64,000 nucleotides of DNA, from the NCBI RefSeq assembly GCF_000423705.1, contig NZ_AUIM01000011.1, forward strand, positions 1 through 64,000. The letters run 5' to 3'. Source of the stretch: Stappia stellulata DSM 5886 (lineage in GTDB: Bacteria > Pseudomonadota > Alphaproteobacteria > Rhizobiales > Stappiaceae). The notes under the pieces were generated by a model. That model saw only the letters and a program-made list of their open reading frames with translations. It was not told the DNA's origin and made no database searches. The position numbers were made by a program, and so were the translations under genes. Positions 27,717-36,943 of the stretch are shown piece after piece (the stretch's first letter is position 1; each line of letters starts with the position of its first letter).

Positions 27717-28808
27717 ATGTCGCACCCGCAGCCCCGTCCCGGCATTCTCGACATTGCGCCCTATGTTCCCGGCCGCACCAAATCGACCGGCGGCAGCAAG
27801 CTGCACAAGCTGTCGTCCAACGAGACGCCGCTTGGCGCAAGTCCCGAGGCCGTCGCCGCCTATGCGGCACAGGCGGAACATCTGGAGCTCTACCCGGACG
27901 GAGGCTCCTCCGCCCTGCGCGAGGCCATCGCGGAAGTCTACGGGCTGAATTCCCAGCGCATCATCTGCGGAAACGGCTCGGACGAGATCCTGGAGCTGGT
28001 CGCACGCGCCTATGTCGGACCGGGTGACGAAGGCATTTTCACCGAGCATGGCTTCCTCGTCTACAAGATCGCCATCCTCGCCGCCGGCGGCACGCCGGTC
28101 GTCGCGCCGGAGAAGGATCTGGCGACCGATGTCGACGCGATCCTGGCGCGCGTCACCGACCGCACCAAGGTGGTGTTTCTCGCCAATCCGAACAATCCGA
28201 CCGGCACCTACATTCCCTTCGAGGAAGTGCGCCGCCTGCACGCCGGCCTGCCGCCGCACGTGCTTCTCGTGCTCGATGCCGCCTATGCGGAATACGTTCG
28301 CCGCAACGACTACGAGGCCGGCATGGAACTCGCCGCGACGGCCGAGAACGTGCTGATGACGCGTACGTTTTCCAAGATCTACGGCCTGGCCGCCCTGCGG
28401 CTCGGCTGGGCCTACGGCCCGGCGCATCTCATCGACGTCCTGAACCGCATCCGCGGGCCGTTCAACGTGTCGGCCGCAGCACAGGCCGCCGGCATCGCCT
28501 CGGTGCGCGACCGGGCCTTTCTCGAGACCGCCGTCGCCCACAACGAAACCTGGCTGCCCTGGGTGGTCTCGGAGCTGGAAGCGCTCGGCCTGAGCGTCAC
28601 GCCCAGCGTCGGAAACTTCGTACTGATCCATTTTCCGGACACGCCTGGCAAGACGGCGGCGGAAGCCGACGCCTATCTCTGCGACCGGGGATGCGTTCTC
28701 CGGTCGGTCGCAGCCTACGGACTGCCCGCGGCGCTGCGCATGTCGATTGGCACGGAAGAGGCAAATCGCGCAGTTGTCGCGGCCCTCAAGACCTTCCTCG
28801 CCGCCTGA
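27717..28808 (+). CDS. hisC: histidinol-phosphate aminotransferase
   Basis: A 363-aa class II PLP aminotransferase with Lys220 in [25 protein letters not shown], and LDAAYAEYV. It transaminates imidazole-acetol phosphate in histidine synthesis; the copy next to tyrC in alphaproteobacteria often serves aromatic amino acid transamination too. ATG 27717 ([19 protein letters not shown]) fits family N-termini; ATGs at 27660, 27684 and 27705 are in frame upstream. Confidence 0.94.
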   Translation: MSHPQPRPGILDIAPYVPGRTKSTGGSKLHKLSSNETPLGASPEAVAAYAAQAEHLELYPDGGSSALREAIAEVYGLNSQRIICGNGSDEILELVARAYVGPGDEGIFTEHGFLVYKIAILAAGGTPVVAPEKDLATDVDAILARVTDRTKVVFLANPNNPTGTYIPFEEVRRLHAGLPPHVLLVLDAAYAEYVRRNDYEAGMELAATAENVLMTRTFSKIYGLAALRLGWAYGPAHLIDVLNRIRGPFNVSAAAQAAGIASVRDRAFLETAVAHNETWLPWVVSELEALGLSVTPSVGNFVLIHFPDTPGKTAAEADAYLCDRGCVLRSVAAYGLPAALRMSIGTEEANRAVVAALKTFLAA

Positions 28809-28859
28809 TCCCGGGACGGGCGCCGACCTCGGCGGCGCCCCCAACGCACAAGCAGTCTC

Positions 28860-29801
28860 ATGTCCTTCACGCCCTTTACCCGCGTCGCCCTGATCGGCAT
28901 CGGCCTGATCGGGTCGTCGCTCGCCCATGTGATCCGGCGCAACGGCCTTGCCTCGGAAATCGTCGTCTCAACGCGCTCGGAGCATACGCTGCGCCGGGCG
29001 GAAGAGCTCGACCTGGGAGATCGCTATTGCCTCGACGCGGGAGAAGCGGTTGCGGACGCGGACCTGGTGATCCTTTGCGTCCCCGTCGGCGCGAGCGAAG
29101 CGATTGCCAAATGGATCGCGCCCGCGCTGAAGCCCGGCGCGATCGTCACCGACGTCGGCTCCACCAAGGCCTCGGTAATGCGCCAGATGGGCCCGCATCT
29201 GCCCGACAGCGTGCATTTCATTCCCGGCCACCCGATTGCCGGAACGGAGGAATCCGGTCCCGACGCCGGGTTTTCGGATCTTTTTCGCGACCGCTGGTGC
29301 ATCCTGACCCCCCCGGGGAATGCCGATGCGGATGCCGTTGCCCGCCTGACGGCCTTCTGGGAGGCCTGCGGCTCGACCGTCGAGACGATGGATGCCGACC
29401 ACCACGACCTGGTGCTGGCCATCGTCTCGCATCTTCCGCATATCATCGCCTACAACATCGTCGGAACGGCGGACGATCTGGAAGCCGTGACCAAATCCGA
29501 AGTGATCAAATATTCCGCCTCGGGCTTTCGCGACTTCACCCGGCTCGCGGCTTCCGACCCGACCATGTGGCGCGACGTGTGCCTGCACAACAAGGACGCG
29601 ATCCTGGAGATGCTGGCACGGTTTTCCGAAGATCTCGCGGCACTGCAGCGCGCGGTGCGCTGGGGCGACGGCGACGCGTTGTTCGAGCTTTTCACCCGCA
29701 CGCGCAGCATCCGTCGCTCCATCGTCGAGGCGGGCCAGGACACCGACAGTCCGAACTTCGGTCGCGATGCCGCATCGAAGGGCGCCGCCAAGACCGACTG
29801 A
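28860..29801 (+). CDS. tyrC: prephenate/arogenate dehydrogenase
   Basis: A 313-aa TyrA-family dehydrogenase with the NAD(P) motif LIGIGLIGSSLAH at the N-terminus, DVGSTKASV, and HPIAGTEESGPDAG. It oxidises prephenate or arogenate in tyrosine synthesis. It lies 51 bp after hisC in the same direction, a common aromatic amino acid pair in Hyphomicrobiales. A 6-bp hairpin (GGCCGG/CCGGCC, 29804-29821) separates it from the convergent folK. Confidence 0.94.
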   Translation: MSFTPFTRVALIGIGLIGSSLAHVIRRNGLASEIVVSTRSEHTLRRAEELDLGDRYCLDAGEAVADADLVILCVPVGASEAIAKWIAPALKPGAIVTDVGSTKASVMRQMGPHLPDSVHFIPGHPIAGTEESGPDAGFSDLFRDRWCILTPPGNADADAVARLTAFWEACGSTVETMDADHHDLVLAIVSHLPHIIAYNIVGTADDLEAVTKSEVIKYSASGFRDFTRLAASDPTMWRDVCLHNKDAILEMLARFSEDLAALQRAVRWGDGDALFELFTRTRSIRRSIVEAGQDTDSPNFGRDAASKGAAKTD

Positions 29802-29821
29802 ACGGCCGGAAAGCGCCGGCC

Positions 29822-30334
29822 TCAGGCGTCGTCGAGGCGGCGGATCTCGTCCTGTCCCGGGCAGGTGGCAAGTGCCTCGGCAGCCGTGCGGCCGTCGCCA
29901 AGCGGCGCATCGGGCCAGATCTCGGCCAGCGGCACCAGCACGAACGCCCGCTCGCCCATGCGCGGGTGCGGGATCGAGAGACCGTCCTCTTCCACCCTTT
30001 CCTCGCCGTAGATCAGCACGTCGATATCGATGAGACGCGGCCCCCAGCGCACATCGCGCACGCGCCCGAGCGCGCGCTCCACCGAGAGGCACAGGTCCAG
30101 CAGCGCGCGCGGGGCGAGCGTCGTCTCCACCAGCGCGCAGGCGTTTCGATAGTCGTCCTGCGGAACAGGCCCCCAGGGCGGTGTGCGATAGCCGCTGGAG
30201 CGCGCGACAACGCGCAAGCCGTCGCTTTCGCTCAAGCCGCGAAGCGCGGCATCGAGATTGGCGCGCGTGTCGCCCATGTTCGATCCAAGCCCCAGCGCCG
30301 CGCGGACTGGCCGCGTTTGCGGTGCATCGCTCAT
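29822..30334 (-). CDS. folK: 2-amino-4-hydroxy-6-hydroxymethyldihydropteridine diphosphokinase
   Basis: A 170-aa HPPK with ALGLGSNMGD at the N-terminus and the signature WGPRLIDIDVLIYG with IPHPRMGERAFVLVPLAEI. It transfers pyrophosphate from ATP to the pterin before condensation by FolP. Its start overlaps the folP stop by 4 bp. folB, usually between folP and folK, is absent here. Confidence 0.96.
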   Translation of the reverse strand: MSDAPQTRPVRAALGLGSNMGDTRANLDAALRGLSESDGLRVVARSSGYRTPPWGPVPQDDYRNACALVETTLAPRALLDLCLSVERALGRVRDVRWGPRLIDIDVLIYGEERVEEDGLSIPHPRMGERAFVLVPLAEIWPDAPLGDGRTAAEALATCPGQDEIRRLDDA

Positions 30335-31185
30335 GCCACGCCCTCTCCGGCAATCGCCCGCGCGATACGCGCGGCATCCACATGGGGCTGGACGTTGTGC
30401 ACGCGGATCATGGCCGCTCCCTTCATCATGGCAACGGTGTGTAGGGCCAGCGAACCGTAAAGCCGGTCGTCGGTCTCGACCCTGAGTACGGCGCCGATCA
30501 GCCGCTTGCGGGAGGCTCCGACCATCAACGGCCTGCCGTGTTTGGCCAGGGTTTCCAGCCGGTTGAGGACGAGGTAGTTCTGGTCGACCGTCTTGCCGAA
30601 GCCGATGCCCGGATCGAGCATCTGCCGGCTCGGCGCGATACCGGCGCGTTCGGCGATCTCAAGGGAACGTTCGAAATGGCGATCGATGTCCGACAGGATA
30701 TCGAGATCCGGATCGGCGGCCGAGCGATTGTGCATCATGATCACGGCGGCGCCGGCTTCCGCCACCACTGCGGCCATGCCCGGATCCTTCTGCAGACCCC
30801 ACACATCGTTCACGATCAGGGCCCCGGCGCGGCAGGCCTTGCGGGCGATCGGCGCCTTGTAGGTATCGATCGAAACGGGCGTGCCCATCGCCACGACATC
30901 GGACAAGACCGGCTCCAGGCGCCGCCATTCCTCCTCCGGCGGAACCGGGACAGCGCCCGGCCGCGTGCTTTCCGCACCGACGTCGATCACATCCGCCCCA
31001 TGGGCAATCATCTTGCGGGCGCTGGCCAGCGCGTCCTCGCGGGCAAGAAAGCGCCCGCCGTCGGAAAAGGAATCCGGCGTCACGTTCAAGATACCCATGA
31101 CGCGGGGACGGTCGAGGGAAAGCCCGCCGCCGGGAAAGGCAAGATGCGCCGGAACTGTCCGGGCCGGGTCTGTCTGGGATGTCAT
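30331..31185 (-). CDS. folP: dihydropteroate synthase
   Basis: A 284-aa TIM-barrel enzyme with VMGILNVTPDSFSDGG (pterin-binding loop 1), IDVGAESTRPGA, SIDTYKAPIA and LVGASRKRLIG. It condenses the pterin pyrophosphate with p-aminobenzoate and is the sulfonamide target. ATG 31185 follows GGAAGACGAG. It forms a two-gene folate operon with folK. Confidence 0.96.
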   Translation of the reverse strand: MTSQTDPARTVPAHLAFPGGGLSLDRPRVMGILNVTPDSFSDGGRFLAREDALASARKMIAHGADVIDVGAESTRPGAVPVPPEEEWRRLEPVLSDVVAMGTPVSIDTYKAPIARKACRAGALIVNDVWGLQKDPGMAAVVAEAGAAVIMMHNRSAADPDLDILSDIDRHFERSLEIAERAGIAPSRQMLDPGIGFGKTVDQNYLVLNRLETLAKHGRPLMVGASRKRLIGAVLRVETDDRLYGSLALHTVAMMKGAAMIRVHNVQPHVDAARIARAIAGEGVA

Positions 31186-31440
31186 CGCTCGTCTTCCGCT
31201 CTCGGCATCGTGGCGGCGGGAATACGGGCACGCACCATACGCCTCCGCTTCGCTCCCGCAAACACGCGAATGGCGTATTGGGCCCGGCATGCGCCACACG
31301 TCAAGACCGCGCCAACGTCGAGCGTCATGAAACCGTCGGCGCGCTGTCATCGGCATGAGAGTCCACTGCCAACAAGGGCTGCCATCGTGGAAAAGGCGGC
31401 GGGACCTATGCCTTCGCCAACCCGCCGCCGTCAGGCGGGA

Positions 31441-31685
31441 ATCAACGCCCTTCCCGATAGCGATCCGGCCGCCAAGCGGCTGCTCGACAAGACCTTCTGT
31501 CCGGAAGGGAAAACCGTGAAGGCCCCGGACGAAAGCCAGGGCGCGAACCTGTCCCCTCCATGGGGCTTCAGTTCTTCGGCCTTGTCGACATCGATGACGC
31601 GAGCGAACAGATGACCGTCCGGCTGATGGACGTCGCAGGCGCCGAATTCTACTCGGTTACGCTCGACCCCGTCCGCAAGGGCTGA
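31441..31685 (+). pseudogene. probable frameshifted 3' gene remnant
   Basis: Codons from 31441 read DSDPAAKRLLDKTFCPEGK and APDESQGANLSPPWG in one frame; near 31560 the coding-like signal passes to the next frame, MGLQFFGLVDIDDASEQMTV and RLMDVAGAEFYSVTLDP, ending at TGA 31685. Both halves have strong third-position GC bias and read like one continuous protein end, with faint resemblance to the tail of PhoD-like alkaline phosphatases (weak, from memory). No start or upstream body is visible, so this looks like the decayed end of a lost gene. The flanking 31186-31440 and 31686-31737 show nothing further. Confidence 0.4.
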
Positions 31686-31737
31686 GCGCAGGCGCGTCCA
31701 CGTCCCGAAAGCCCACGCGCAGATTGCGCGGGGGAAG

Positions 31738-32997
31738 CTACACGCGCTCCGCGGCCCGCTGCCGGTTGTAGCGCCCAAGCCCGGCATAGGCGCCGACACC
31801 GATAAAGATCATGGACGGCGGCACCAGCATGAGGCCGAGCAGCGGATCCCCGAGCCCGGCCGCCACGAGACTTCCTGCAAGGCCTGCGCCGAACTGCATG
31901 AAGCCCATCATCGAGGAAGCCGAACCGGCGAGCCGCGGAAACCCCTGAAGAGCCTCGGTCGAGGCTGAAGGCAGCGACATCGCCAGGCTGAAGGCAAAGG
32001 CGCCGACGGGCAGCATCACGCGCAGGAAGCTCGGCGGAAACACGGTGAGCAATCCCACCATGACCACCCCGGCGAGCACCATGCAGCTGAGGCTGAACGG
32101 CAGGATCGCGGCGGCATCCATGCGCCTCAGAAGCCGGGAGGTGACAATCGCTCCTGCAATGAAGGACCCGGACTGGATCATCATGCCGAAGCCGAACTGC
32201 GTCGGAGTCAGCCCGACCTGCTCGATCAGGACGAAGGGCAGAATTGTGGCAAGCGTGTAGATCGTGCCGATTCCAAGGCCGACCAGAAGGCTCGGCTGCA
32301 AGAACCGCAGGTCGGTGAGCAGCATCAGATAGTTGCGCAAGAGAACGCCCGGCCTGAGATTGGACGGATCGATATAGGCATTGGTCTCGCGCAGGAAGGC
32401 CAGGATGGCGACAACAAGCACCACGCCGTAAATCATCATTGCCCAGAAAATTTCGCGCCAGCCGAAGAGCTCCAGCGTCACGCCGCCGATGGACGGCGCA
32501 AGCGCCGGCCCGATCGCCAGCATCATGGCAATGGTGTTCATGATCCGCACCGACGTTTGCCCCGTGAACTGGTCACGGACAATCGCCCGCGACACGGCGA
32601 CCCCGACCGACGCGCCAATCCCCTGCATCGTACGCGCCACCAGCATCCACTCGATCGTCGGCGCAAAGGTCGCCATCACGGTAGAGGCGAGATAGAGCGC
32701 CAGAAAGACAAGCGTCACCGATTTGCGCCCGAAGGCATCCGTCAGCGGACCGCAGACAAGCTGGGTGAGCGCAAAGCCGGTGAAATAGGCCGTCAAGGTG
32801 AGCTTCACCATTGAGGGCGAGGTGGAAAACACCTCCGCCAGCACCGGCATCGCCGGCGTGTAGAGCGCCATGGTGATCGGGCCGATCGCGACAAGAGCAG
32901 CCCCCAGAACGGCGGTGCGGGTCTCGTTCATCGGCGGAAGCGGTGTTCCGGTGGCGGGTCGGTCCGGCCGCAAGGTGCCGGCGTCGGTCGTTGTCAT
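31738..32997 (-). CDS. Bcr/CflA-type multidrug efflux MFS transporter
   Basis: A 419-aa, 12-helix major facilitator. It has the motif-A region GPLTDAFGRKSVTL and the drug/H+ antiporter segments MQGIGASVGVAVSRAIVRD typical of Bcr/CflA exporters. The substrate is unknown. The ATG overlaps the marR stop by 4 bp, so it is co-translated with its probable repressor. Confidence 0.9.
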   Translation of the reverse strand: MTTTDAGTLRPDRPATGTPLPPMNETRTAVLGAALVAIGPITMALYTPAMPVLAEVFSTSPSMVKLTLTAYFTGFALTQLVCGPLTDAFGRKSVTLVFLALYLASTVMATFAPTIEWMLVARTMQGIGASVGVAVSRAIVRDQFTGQTSVRIMNTIAMMLAIGPALAPSIGGVTLELFGWREIFWAMMIYGVVLVVAILAFLRETNAYIDPSNLRPGVLLRNYLMLLTDLRFLQPSLLVGLGIGTIYTLATILPFVLIEQVGLTPTQFGFGMMIQSGSFIAGAIVTSRLLRRMDAAAILPFSLSCMVLAGVVMVGLLTVFPPSFLRVMLPVGAFAFSLAMSLPSASTEALQGFPRLAGSASSMMGFMQFGAGLAGSLVAAGLGDPLLGLMLVPPSMIFIGVGAYAGLGRYNRQRAAERV

Positions 32998-33452
32998 GAC
33001 GTCTCCGAAGGACCGCAAACGGTCAGATTCTCGTGCATGCGTCCAAGCAGGTTGTAGACCGCGTCGACATCGGTCGGCGAAAACCCGGCAACAGCTTCCG
33101 CCCGCAACCGGATCGCAACGCCGTGGATGCGTTCCAGCACCGGCGCGGCCTCCGGCGCAACTTCGATCAGCTTGGCGCGACGGTCCCCTGGATCCGGCCT
33201 GCGGCACAGCAGACCCGCTGCTTCCAGCCGGTCGACAAGCGCGCTCAGCGTCATCGGCTCGACGCCCAGCCGCTCGGCAAGAACGGCCTGCCGTCGCGCA
33301 GGATAATGCTCGACATAGGCCAGCACCCGCGCCTCGGCGGCGGTCACCCCGATATCGGCAGCCGAAAGCGCCCGTTCGAAGCGCCGTCGCATGAGGCGGG
33401 CGATGTCGGCGACCAGATATCCGATGGGGCGGGTCGGCACGACCGAGGTCAT
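32994..33452 (-). CDS. MarR-family repressor
   Basis: A 152-aa MarR protein with a winged HTH, AEARVLAYVEHYPARRQAVLAERLGVEPMTLSALVDRLEAAGLLCRRPDPGDRRAK. ATG 33452 has GGAG five nt upstream; an upstream in-frame ATG at 33497 would run through the promoter. It precedes and overlaps the efflux gene, the usual layout of an autoregulated MarR-exporter pair. Confidence 0.9.
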   Translation of the reverse strand: MTSVVPTRPIGYLVADIARLMRRRFERALSAADIGVTAAEARVLAYVEHYPARRQAVLAERLGVEPMTLSALVDRLEAAGLLCRRPDPGDRRAKLIEVAPEAAPVLERIHGVAIRLRAEAVAGFSPTDVDAVYNLLGRMHENLTVCGPSETS

Positions 33453-33467
33453 AAGCACTCCATATAA

Positions 33468-33484
33468 TAAGCTTACCTTAGTAA
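33468..33484. promoter_or_regulatory. MarR operator/promoter candidate
   Basis: Two overlapping palindromes, TAAGCTTA (33468-33475) and TTAC-CTTA-GTAA (33473-33484), lie 16-32 bp upstream of the marR start in an AT-rich patch that also supplies a TATTAT-like -10 element. This is a typical place for autorepression. Confidence 0.5.
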
Positions 33485-33622
33485 CTGAGGCAGCCATGCG
33501 GCTCTGTCAAGGTGCCCCTGCGGTTTGCTGCATTGCAAGAAACCGTCCCCCGGTTTATAGAGGGGCGCGAAAATCCGCGGGTCCGAGGGGCCCGCGGTAT
33601 ATTTTTTGGAGCACGACCCCAC

Positions 33623-35446
33623 ATGAACCTGCGTAACATCGCCATTATTGCGCACGTCGATCATGGCAAGACGACGCTGATTGACGTGCTCCTGAAGCAA
33701 TCCGGCTCCTTCCGCGAAAACCAGAAGACGGAAGAGCGGATGATGGATTCCAACGACCTGGAACGCGAGCGCGGCATCACCATTCTGGCCAAGGTCACAT
33801 CGCTGACCCATGGCGACACGCGCATCAACATCGTCGATACGCCGGGACACGCCGACTTCGGCGGCGAGGTGGAGCGCATCCTGCACATGGTCGACGGCGT
33901 CGTTCTCCTGGTGGACGCGGCCGAAGGCCCGATGCCGCAGACGAAATTCGTGCTTGGCAAGGCGCTGCAGCTCGGTCTGCGCCCGATCGTTGCGATCAAC
34001 AAGATCGACAAGCCGGACCAGCGCGCGGAAGAGGTGCTCGACGAGGTATTCGACCTTTTCGCGGCCCTCGATGCGGACGAGAACCAGCTGGACTTCCCCG
34101 TGCTCTACGGATCCGCCAAACAGGGCTGGATGGCCACCGACCCCGCCGGTCCGATGGACTCCATGGACCCGCTGTTCGAACTCGTCGAACAGCACATCCC
34201 GGCCCCGTCCGCCGAGGAAGGGGCCTTCCGCATGCTGGCGACGACCGTTCAGCCGAACCCGTTCCTTGGACGTATCCTGACCGGCCGCGTCATCTCCGGC
34301 GAAGCCGTGCCGAACATGGCCGTGAAGGCTTTGTCGCGCGACGGCAAGACCGTCGAAACCGGCCGCATCTCCAAGGTCCTGGCGTTTCGCGGCCTCGAGC
34401 GCCAGCCGATCGACAAGGCGGTCGCCGGCGACATCATCTCCGTGGCCGGTCTTTCCGAGGCGACCGTTTCCGACACGATCTGCGCGCCCGAGGTCACCGA
34501 ACCCGTTCCCGCGCAGCCGATCGATCCGCCGACCCTGTCGATGACCTTCTTCGTCAACGACGGTCCGCTGGCCGGCACCGAGGGCGACAAGGTCCAGTCA
34601 CGCGTCATCCGCAAACGTCTGATGGACGAGGCGGAAGGCAATGTCGCGCTGCAGATCGAGGATTCGCCCGAGGCGGACGCCTTCATCGTGTCCGGCCGTG
34701 GCGAGCTTCAGCTTGCGATCCTGATCGAGAACATGCGCCGTGAAGGCTTCGAGATCTGCGTCGGCCGGCCGCGCGTCGTGTTCCAGACCGGCGAGAACGG
34801 CGAGCGGCTGGAGCCGATCGAGGAAGTCATCATCGACGTCGACGAGGAACACTCCGGCATCGTCGTGCAGAAGCTGTCGGAGCGCAAAGCCGACCTTCTG
34901 GAAATGCGTCCCTCCGGCAGCGGCCGCAGCCGGCTCGTTTTCCACGCCCCGACGCGCGGCCTTATCGGCTACCAGTCGGAGCTTCTGTCCGACACGCGCG
35001 GCACCGCGATCTTCAACCGCGTGTTCCACGCCTATGCTCCGTTCAAGGGCGAGATTCCGGGCCGTCACACCGGCGTGCTGATCTCCAATGGCGACGGCGA
35101 GGCGGTCGCCTATGCGCTCTTCAACCTTGAGGACCGCGGCCCGATGCTGATCGATCCGGGCGTCAAGGTCTATCGCGGCATGCTGGTTGGCGAGCACACA
35201 AGGGGCAACGATCTCGAGGTCAATGTGCTCAAGGGCAAGCAGCTCTCCAACGTGCGCTCGTCGGGCAAGGACGAGGCGGTCCGCCTCACCACCCCGATCC
35301 GCCTGTCGCTGGAAAGTGCGCTGTCCTACATCACCGACGACGAACTGGTCGAGGTGACGCCGCAGAACATCCGTCTGCGCAAGGCGCTGCTCGATCCGCA
35401 TGATCGCAAGCGCGCGGAACGCGCGGCCGTCAAGGCTGTCGGCTGA
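33623..35446 (+). CDS. typA: translational GTPase TypA/BipA
   Basis: A 607-aa ribosome-associated GTPase with P-loop AHVDHGKTT near residue 10, switch II DTPGHADFGGEVER, NKIDKP, then EF-G-like domains and the BipA C-terminal domain (GKDEAVRLTTPIRLSLESALSYI). It aids ribosome assembly and stress adaptation. GGAG lies 11 nt before the ATG. A near-copy of its last 20 coding bases follows the stop. Confidence 0.97.
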   Translation: MNLRNIAIIAHVDHGKTTLIDVLLKQSGSFRENQKTEERMMDSNDLERERGITILAKVTSLTHGDTRINIVDTPGHADFGGEVERILHMVDGVVLLVDAAEGPMPQTKFVLGKALQLGLRPIVAINKIDKPDQRAEEVLDEVFDLFAALDADENQLDFPVLYGSAKQGWMATDPAGPMDSMDPLFELVEQHIPAPSAEEGAFRMLATTVQPNPFLGRILTGRVISGEAVPNMAVKALSRDGKTVETGRISKVLAFRGLERQPIDKAVAGDIISVAGLSEATVSDTICAPEVTEPVPAQPIDPPTLSMTFFVNDGPLAGTEGDKVQSRVIRKRLMDEAEGNVALQIEDSPEADAFIVSGRGELQLAILIENMRREGFEICVGRPRVVFQTGENGERLEPIEEVIIDVDEEHSGIVVQKLSERKADLLEMRPSGSGRSRLVFHAPTRGLIGYQSELLSDTRGTAIFNRVFHAYAPFKGEIPGRHTGVLISNGDGEAVAYALFNLEDRGPMLIDPGVKVYRGMLVGEHTRGNDLEVNVLKGKQLSNVRSSGKDEAVRLTTPIRLSLESALSYITDDELVEVTPQNIRLRKALLDPHDRKRAERAAVKAVG

Positions 35447-35484
35447 TCCGGTTTCCCCGCGCGGCGGCCGTCAAGGCCGTCGGC
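35424..35484 (+). repeat. short direct duplication at the 3' end of typA
   Basis: The 20 bases at 35424-35443, which encode the end of TypA, recur at 35465-35484 with one mismatch, 41 bp downstream and after the stop codon. Confidence 0.85.
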
Positions 35485-35497
35485 CAATCTTGATCCC

Positions 35498-35535
35498 ATC
35501 CGCGGTCCGCTTCCTTCAAGGGGCGGACCGCGGAT
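35498..35535. terminator. strong hairpin between convergent typA and MFS genes
   Basis: A perfect 13-bp stem ATCCGCGGTCCGC / GCGGACCGCGGAT with a 12-nt loop that contains the stop codon of the convergent MFS gene. No clear T-run is present, so it may act as a bidirectional stop or mRNA-end stabiliser. Confidence 0.6.
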
Positions 35536-36943
35536 CGCGGACTTTCAACAGCAACCACAAACCGACCGAGAAAAACGCCAGGATCACCGCCATGCCGGCG
35601 GCCTGGCTGGCCGTTGCCGCCGTCACCAGACCGACGGAGAGCGGGGCGAGAAAACTCGTCACCTTGCCCGAGAGCGCGAACAGGCCGAAATATTGCGTCA
35701 CCGCGTCACGCGGCGCGAGATGGACAAGGAGCGTGCGTGACGCCGCCTGAAGCGGGCCGGCGACCGCTCCAAGCACGCCCCCCAGAACCAGGAAAACCTG
35801 CTCCGGCAGGGTCGAAAACAGCCCTCCTCCCGTTGAGGGCGGCGCGACGTCGACGATGAAGAACACCGTGTCCCGGTCGACGGAGACGAGACCCAACCCG
35901 CACAGGACGAGCACGACAAGCGCGCCGGCGATCACCGGTCGTGGCCCCAGCCGGTCGTCGAGCCGACCACCGATCACCGCGCCAAAGGTGCCGGTGATGG
36001 TCAGCAAAATGCCGAAGGTCCCGATCTCGACGCTCGACCAGTCGAGAACGCCGGCCGCATAGATGCCGCCGAAGGCGAAAAGCGCGACGAGACCGTCCTT
36101 GTAGATCATGTTGGCCAGAAGAAACGTCAGCACCTGACGATTGGCGCGAGCCATGCGCAACGTGCGGGCAAGGTCGGACACCCCCTCCCCAACCGCCGTG
36201 CCAAGCCTGACGGCCCGACGCGGAACGTCCGGTACCAGAACGAACAACGGCAGCACGAAAACGAGATACCAGAGCGCCGAGAAGGGGCCGGAAGCCCTGT
36301 CGCCCTCGCGCAGGACCGGATCGAGACCGAGGACCGGCTCAAGCCCAAGCAGCGTTCGCCCGGTCTCCGGATTGGCGGCCATCAGCCCGAGCGCGATGAC
36401 GAGCGAGACCAGACCGCCGGCATAGCCTGTGGCCCATCCGCGTCCCGACAACCGCCCCAGCCGCTGGCGCGGCACGAGATCCGGCATCATCGCATTGGTG
36501 AAGACGGTGGCGAATTCGACGCCGAGCGTCGCGATGGCAAAGCCCGCAAGGGCAATGGCGATGCTGCCCGCACCGCCCGGGACCGCGAAATACAAAAGGC
36601 CGCAACCAACAACGAAGGGCACGGAAAAAGCGGCGATCCAGGGCTTTCGGGCTCCGGTGCGGTCCGCGATCGCACCGAGCACCGGTGCAAGCAGCGCGAT
36701 CGCCAGCCCGGCAGCGGCCGTGGCATACCCCCACAGCGCCTGCCCTTCGGCCGGCGTCGCGGCAACGGCGGAGGCGAAATAGGGCGCAAAGACGAAGGTC
36801 GTCACCAAGGTGAAGAACGGCTGCGCCGCCCAGTCAAACAGGAGCCAGGCCGGCACGGCCCCGCGTCTGAGCGCGGGTGCCGGTCCGGAGCCAGGCTCCG
36901 GACCGGCGGTCATGGCAGGCGGCCTTGCGCCCGTTTCGTTCAT
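35516..36943 (-). CDS. MFS transporter, Atg22/UMF1-like
   Basis: A 475-aa protein with about 12 helices. The N-terminal WLLFDWAAQPFFTLVTTFVFAPYF and ANMIYKDGLVALFAFGGIYAAGVLDWSSVEIGTFGI match the UMF1/Atg22-like family. The substrate is unknown; eukaryotic Atg22 exports amino acids from vacuoles, which would fit its neighbour. The ATG overlaps the glutamate dehydrogenase stop by 4 bp, so it is in that operon. Confidence 0.85.
   Translation of the reverse strand: MNETGARPPAMTAGPEPGSGPAPALRRGAVPAWLLFDWAAQPFFTLVTTFVFAPYFASAVAATPAEGQALWGYATAAAGLAIALLAPVLGAIADRTGARKPWIAAFSVPFVVGCGLLYFAVPGGAGSIAIALAGFAIATLGVEFATVFTNAMMPDLVPRQRLGRLSGRGWATGYAGGLVSLVIALGLMAANPETGRTLLGLEPVLGLDPVLREGDRASGPFSALWYLVFVLPLFVLVPDVPRRAVRLGTAVGEGVSDLARTLRMARANRQVLTFLLANMIYKDGLVALFAFGGIYAAGVLDWSSVEIGTFGILLTITGTFGAVIGGRLDDRLGPRPVIAGALVVLVLCGLGLVSVDRDTVFFIVDVAPPSTGGGLFSTLPEQVFLVLGGVLGAVAGPLQAASRTLLVHLAPRDAVTQYFGLFALSGKVTSFLAPLSVGLVTAATASQAAGMAVILAFFSVGLWLLLKVRDPRSAP

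Noticed and set aside
30538-31440. An open frame antisense to folP running into the remnant region
   Set aside because: The portion over folP is shadow; only the part after 31441 shows protein-like sequence.
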